From contig CAVTGO010000009.1 of assembly GCA_963734275.1 (NCBI GenBank), positions 1-19,393 on the forward strand: 19,393 bases of DNA, given 5' to 3'. The DNA comes from CAVTGO01 sp963734275. GTDB lineage: Bacteria; Actinomycetota; UBA4738; HRBIN12. The notes beneath the pieces were generated by a model that was not told the origin of the DNA, made no database searches, and was given only the letters and a program-made list of their open reading frames with translations. Below, one piece after another: positions 15,526 to 19,393 of this stretch. A program made the translations under genes and the position numbers. Position 1 is the first letter of the stretch. Each line of letters opens with the position of its first letter.

Positions 15526-15610
15526 CGACCCCTCCCGGCACCACGGCCTTCCCTGGACGCTGTTGCAGGCTCCGGACCAGGGAGTGCGGCGCCCCACCGC
15601 GCCGACCGCT

Positions 15611-16647
15611 TCACCCGCGACGGCGGAGCCGCTGAATATCGGCGTCGAAGCCGCCCATGTCGACGACCTGCCGGAGGGCTCGACCACGAAGCCGAGGGAG
15701 GCGGCATGGTCGGCGGTCCGCGCCGGGAGAGGGAGGAATCCAGACCAGCCGGCCGCCGGGGCGGAGGGCGCCCGCGGAATCCGCGCGAGGAAGCGGTCGT
15801 AGAGGGCGCCCAGGTCGCTCGCCCGGAGGACGCGGCGGCCCATCGGAGGGTTGGTGATCACCAGCGTCACGCCCGGCGGTGAGGCAATCTCGGCCTGGAA
15901 CGCATCACCGAGGGAGAGGACGGCCCCTGGGACCCCCGCGGCCTCGAGGTTCCGCCGCGCCACCGAGAGCGCCTCGGGCTCAACGTCGCTGCCGTGCAGC
16001 TCGGCGTATGGACCGGCGAGCGCGCGCTCGGCGAGCTCGGTCCCCGAGCCGACGAAGGGGTCCCAGACAACGTCGCCTGGAACGTTGCCGGCGGTGAAGA
16101 CCAGCGCCGCCGCCAGGGTCGGATGCGAGGCGGCCGGCACGTCGCCGAGCCGGTAGCTGAACCGGGGATCCGGAAGGCGGGGCGAGACTTCCACGTCGAC
16201 CGCTCCGCTCCGCTCGTCGAGGGCGACCACCACCTCCCACGACCGCCGGGAGGGATCGTTCTTCAGCTCGGGCCGCTCGCGGGCGACCGCCTGGGCGCAG
16301 CGAAAAGCTTCGGCTCGCCGCTTGCCGCCCCGAGCCCACTCGATGCGATAGCGCACCTCGCCGGCGGTGAAGCTTCTGGATGATGGCCTGGGCGGAGGTG
16401 ATGGCCCGGGCGACCGCCTCCGCGATGCCGTCCGCCCCGGCGCGCTCCCCCTCCAGCGGGAAGCCGAACGAGAGGAACGTCCGGGCCGCGAACAGGGAAT
16501 CGAGCTTCCCCGCGAAGGCAATCCGCACCTCCCCGGGCGCGACCCTCCGCACCGGCCAGCGGGGCGCGAGTCTTCCCGCGGATCTTCTCAATCCCGGCGC
16601 GGCAGTGGAGCCAGACCTCAGAGCAGCCCCAGCCGGTCACGCCGCAT
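15611..16647 (-). CDS. THUMP-type RNA methyltransferase (RlmL/Trm11-like), multiple frameshifts
   Basis: Predicted to methylate guanosine N2 in rRNA or tRNA with S-adenosylmethionine. The joined chain is about 345 residues. The N-terminal part (EVWLHCRAGIEKI, then APGEVRIAFAGKLDSLFAAR) looks like the ferredoxin-like/THUMP region. The catalytic domain has SAM motif I DPFVGSGTELAERALAG, the acidic ribose-binding turn LHGSDVEPEALSVARRNLEA, and motif IV NPPMGRR (the NPPY-type active site of N2-guanine enzymes). The C-terminus in its corrected frame is RQVVDMGGFDADIQRLRRRG with a stop at 15611. Frames change near 16,625, 16,590, 16,375, 15,770, 15,720 and 15,680. The ATG at 16647 overlaps the HEAT gene's stop, so the two are probably coupled. 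Exact RNA target is unknown. Confidence 0.75.
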
Positions 16648-17224
16648 GAATCCGCGACTCCCGCGCCTGCCCGCTGGCGCGTCCGAGGACGAGGATCGCC
16701 TGGTCGAGGATCCGCCGCAGCTCGGGATCGTCGGTGCGCGCCCCGGAGAGGAGGGCGAGCGCCCGCTCCCCGCCCAGCTTGCCGAGCGAGGCGGCGAGCG
16801 ACCGGCGGGGTGATCCACGCGGGGCTCGCGCTCCCAGGCCGAGAGCAGGGCGTCCTCAATCCCCGGGGCCGATGCGCCGTGGACCTTGCCGAGCGCCAGG
16901 ATGGCGTTGCGACGGCTTTTCGGATCCTCGTCGTGGAGCCGGTCGAGGAGAAATTGGACGCCGTTCAGCTCCCGCGGTCGCGGCGAACCGACCGACGAAC
17001 CGGCAGAGCCTCGCCCGCAGGGGCGGGACCGCGTCGGAGAAGCGCGCCATCGCGGCCCGCGCGCCCGGCTCCCCCATGCGCAGGAGCGCGCGCTCGGCAT
17101 CCTCGGCTGCCTCGTCGCTGCCGCCGAGGAGCGTGAAGAGCCCGGGGAGGTCGGCGACGCGCGGCGTGAACGACACCGAGCGGATCGCCTGGGCGAGATC
17201 GAAGTCGGCATCGCGGCGGCTCAT
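16637..17224 (-). CDS. HEAT-repeat protein upstream of the RNA methyltransferase (frameshifted)
   Basis: About 195 residues of helical HEAT-like repeats. From ATG 17224 it begins MSRRDADFDLAQAIRSVSFT. The repeats include LPGLFTLLGGSDEAAEDAER, VQFLLDRLHDEDPKSRRNAI followed by LALGKV, and a last helix ELRRILDQAILVLGRASGQA ending SRIHAA. The frame changes near 16,980 and again near 16,810. HEAT arrays bind proteins or nucleic acids; I infer it helps the methyltransferase find its target, since their codons overlap by 11 bases. It could instead be the N-terminal domain of a single fused protein if the stop at 16637 is an error. It diverges from the lipoprotein gene across about 93 bases. Confidence 0.7.
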
Positions 17225-17317
17225 CGATTTCAATCTTGGTCCCTTCGCCGCCGCGGCCGCACGAAAATCGTCGCCACCGGCGGTTCCCTTGCTTGCCCGA
17301 CCCACCGGGGCGCCGAC

Positions 17318-17993
17318 ATGCTCGTCGTGGACACCCAGAGGCAATAGTTCGGGATCCTCGTCTTCCTCGCGGCGCTCGCTCCCCTCGTCGCCGCCGGCTG
17401 CCTCGACACCAACGTCGACGCACCACCACCTGCGGTGTTCGCCGACTTCGACCCGGCGGCCGTTCCGCCGCGGGTGCCGCTGCCGAACAATCTGGCCGGC
17501 ATGCCCTTCCCCCCGGCGACACCGGCGTCCGCGTCGCTGTCCGCGCCGCTCGATCCCTCGACGCTCCGGCCGGAGAACGTGCTTGGTGATCAATCTGACC
17601 ACCATGATGCCGGTCACCGGCGTCGGGCTGCAGCTCAATCCGGCCATGCCGCGCCTGGTGATCGCTCCTTCCGGGCGGGGCGTGGCCGGCGGGACACCGC
17701 TTCGCCGTGGCGCTGCGCGGTGGACCGGGGGCCTCGCCGGCGCGATGGGCGAGCCGGTCGTCGCCTCTCCGGCCTTCTTCTTCGCCCGCTCGCCGAAGCC
17801 GCTCTCGAGCTGCGTGATGCCCGCCGAGGGGTGCACCAGCGCGACGCCGCTCCTCACCGTCGAGCAGGCAATCGGCCTCGAGCGGCTGCGGCAGGCGCTG
17901 GCTCCCCTGCTGGCTCAGCTCGAGGCGCTCGGCATCCCGCCCGACCAGGTCGCCCTCGCCTGGACGTTCACCGTGTCGGGTGGTGTGCCCTAG
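17318..17993 (+). CDS. Lipoprotein resembling the N-terminal domain of VolA/Pla-1-type lipases (frameshifted)
   Basis: Probably an outer-membrane-anchored lipoprotein of about 225 residues. The signal core FGILVFLAALAPLVAAGC ends in a good lipobox (VAAGC). Next come VFADFDPAAVPPRVPLPNNL and LSAPLDPSTLRPENV, then VLVINLTTMMPVTGVGLQLN after removing an extra T near 17,584. A further shifted stretch reads RFAVALRGGPG, then GEPVVASPAFFFARS. The chain ends LEALGIPPDQVALAWTFTVS. This order matches the bacterial virulence factor lipase N-terminal domain (PF12262), and the gene stops where that domain stops. No GxSxG lipase site is present. A TAG at 17345 interrupts the signal region, so either the start lies elsewhere or that base is an error. 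fadL follows 18 bases later. Confidence 0.6.
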
Positions 17994-18011
17994 CGGGCCC
18001 TGGAGAACGCA

Positions 18012-19307
18012 GTGAAGACAATGGCCACGACCCAATCACGACACGGAACCCTCGCAGCCCTCACCCTCCTGATGGCTCCGGCGGCGAGCCGAGCGGGCGG
18101 CTTCGAGGTCTACGAGCACGGGGCGGCAGCGACGGGAATGGTCGGCGCCTTCACCGCCAAGGCCGACGACGCCTCGACGATCTTCTACAACCCGGCCGGC
18201 CTCGCCCGGCTGCACGAGGCCCTCCACCCGTACGTCGGTACGACCGCGTTCATCGGCGGTCCTTCCGCTTCGAGCACCCCTGACTTCACCCTTCCCCCGG
18301 GCCGCAGCGACGGGGAGGTGAAGTTCATCCCGCTCCCCGCGGTCTACGTCTCCTACGGACTGGCGCCCGAACGTCGCGCTCGGGATCGGCGCCTTCACGA
18401 ACTTCGGGCTGAAGGTCGACTGGCCGAACGACTGGGTTGGGCGCTTCCTCGTCACCGACGCGCTCCTGACCACCGTCACCATCAACCCGACGATCGCCTG
18501 GCGCCCCCTTCCATGGCTCGCCATCGGCGCGGGGCTCAACGTCACGCCCGCCAGCGCCGAGCTCAGGAGGGCGGTCGACCTCGTCGCCGCGGAGGGGCTG
18601 GTGGGCTTTCGCGGCAACGGCGTCGGCGTCGGCGGCAACGTGGGCGTGCTGCTCATGACCCCGCGCCGCGGTTGGGTTCCCCGTTCTGATCGGGGCCTCC
18701 TACCGCAGCCGCTACGATCTCGACTTCGACGAGGGGGTGGTCGAGGTCACCGCGCCGATGGAATTCTCGAGCGCCCTCCGCGGCTCGCGAGCCACCGCGA
18801 CGCTCCCCATTCCCGACATCGTCTCCGTCGGTGTCGGCGCCTATCCGACCAATCGGCTCTTCCTCCAGGTCCAGCTCGATTGAGCAGGACTGGTAGCTGC
18901 TCCAGACGCTCCAGATCAACGCGCTCGACAACCCGGCGCTGAACGTCTCCCTCCCCCAGAACTGGCATGACGGCTACGTCCTTCGCGTCGGCGCCGAGTA
19001 CGCGCTCGACCGGGTGCGGCTGCGCCTGGGGGTCGGCTACGACTGGAACCCGATCCCGTCGGCGACGCTGCGCCCGATCATCCCCGACAGCAACCGCTTC
19101 CTGGTCTCGGGCGGCCTCTCTGTGAACCTGCCGGCCCGCTTCGTCCTCGAGGGGGCGCTCATGGGCATCGTCTGGGAGGACCGCGTGAGCACGCTGCCCG
19201 AGTTCCCGGCCCAGTATTCCACCTTCGCGGTCCTGCTTGGCGTGAGCATCAGCTGCCCCCGCTCGAGGAGCGCCTCGCTCCAGCCCAGCAGGTACGCGTC
19301 GCGCTGA
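18012..19307 (+). CDS. fadL: FadL/TodX-type outer membrane long-chain fatty acid channel (frameshifted)
   Basis: Predicted 14-strand outer-membrane barrel that takes up long-chain fatty acids or other hydrophobic molecules. The start is GTG at 18012 with GGAG six bases upstream. Residues 1-28 form a signal peptide ending SRA. The mature N-terminus GGFEVYEHGAAATGMVGAFT, followed by ADDASTIFYNPAGLARL, is the FadL signature (the NPAG hatch region). The joined chain continues with GIGAFTNFGLKVDWPNDWVG, AIGAGLNVTPASAELRRAVD, GASYRSRYDLDFDEG, then DIVSVGVGAYPTNRLFLQVQ and LRVGAEYALDRVRLRLGVGY, about 430 residues in all, the usual length. The frame shifts near 18,362, 18,675 and 18,882-18,905 (an in-frame TGA). 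The presence of this protein shows that the right-hand genome is diderm. Confidence 0.85.
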
Positions 19308-19322
19308 GCGGTCTTCCGGCGC

Positions 19323-19393
19323 CTACTGGAGCGGCAGGTCGCAGTCGAAGAGCACGCTCACGCCGGCCATCGGATCGGCCTGCACCTGCTTGC
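19323..19393 (-). CDS. 3' end of an unidentified gene
   Basis: Before a TAG at 19323-19325 the minus strand reads KQVQADPMAGVSVLFDCDLP then LQ. It runs off the right edge and converges on fadL. Too short to identify, and only the sensible convergent placement and codon pattern support it. Confidence 0.3.
   Translation of the reverse strand, partial: KQVQADPMAGVSVLFDCDLPLQ

Noticed and set aside
1..19393. RNA genes, CRISPR arrays, insertion sequences, prophage or toxin-antitoxin genes.
   Set aside because: No regularly spaced repeats, tRNA-like cloverleaf, rRNA blocks, transposase or integrase motifs were seen on either strand by eye.

Overview
The window looks like two unrelated genomes joined near position 13,806. 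Bases 1 to about 13,806 are a compact, high-GC, mostly intact stretch typical of an uncultured soil or freshwater actinobacterium. It has two ECF-type sigma factors, a DHA2-type drug exporter, purine-rich Shine-Dalgarno sites, GTG and TTG starts, and no outer-membrane genes. Bases from about 14,043 to the end are also high-GC but encode a Gram-negative-type FadL outer-membrane channel and a lipoprotein, as in a myxobacterial or deltaproteobacterial genome. Nearly every gene there is broken by frameshifts. The 236 bases between them are visibly more AT-rich and hold no gene I can name. The taxonomy is inferred from gene content only.

Left part, in order. A truncated sigma-70 factor (minus) diverges from an MFS exporter (plus), followed by a secreted LVIVD-repeat protein (plus). 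Six minus-strand genes then form two runs. The first, read right to left, is ornithine aminotransferase, a YcaQ-like DNA glycosylase and a BNR/Asp-box protein. The second is a betaine-homocysteine methyltransferase, a sarcosine-oxidase-type flavoenzyme and a small DCC-family thiol protein. Both runs begin with the same promoter-like element, CTAGACTCG. The second run reads as a methylated-glycine module: betaine gives its methyl group to homocysteine, and the flavoenzyme demethylates the N-methylglycines that result. Divergent from ornithine aminotransferase are a secreted PD40/TolB-like propeller, an ECF sigma factor and an overlapping single-pass membrane partner. A class III aminotransferase (minus) converges on this operon and loses its N-terminus at the junction.

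Right part. Minus-strand genes are a frameshifted helical-repeat protein, a 55-residue DUF5670-type membrane protein, a small probable lipoprotein, a THUMP-type RNA methyltransferase and an overlapping upstream HEAT-repeat gene. Divergent from these are a lipoprotein that resembles only the N-terminal domain of VolA-type lipases, and fadL 18 bases downstream. That pairing suggests uptake of lipid-derived fatty acids. The last 71 bases hold the tail of another minus-strand gene.

No rRNA, tRNA, CRISPR array, transposase or integrase was seen. The points most worth checking are the junction, the compact betaine/sarcosine operon, the catalytic-domain-less VolA-like lipoprotein beside fadL, and the sigma factor with an unusual membrane partner.
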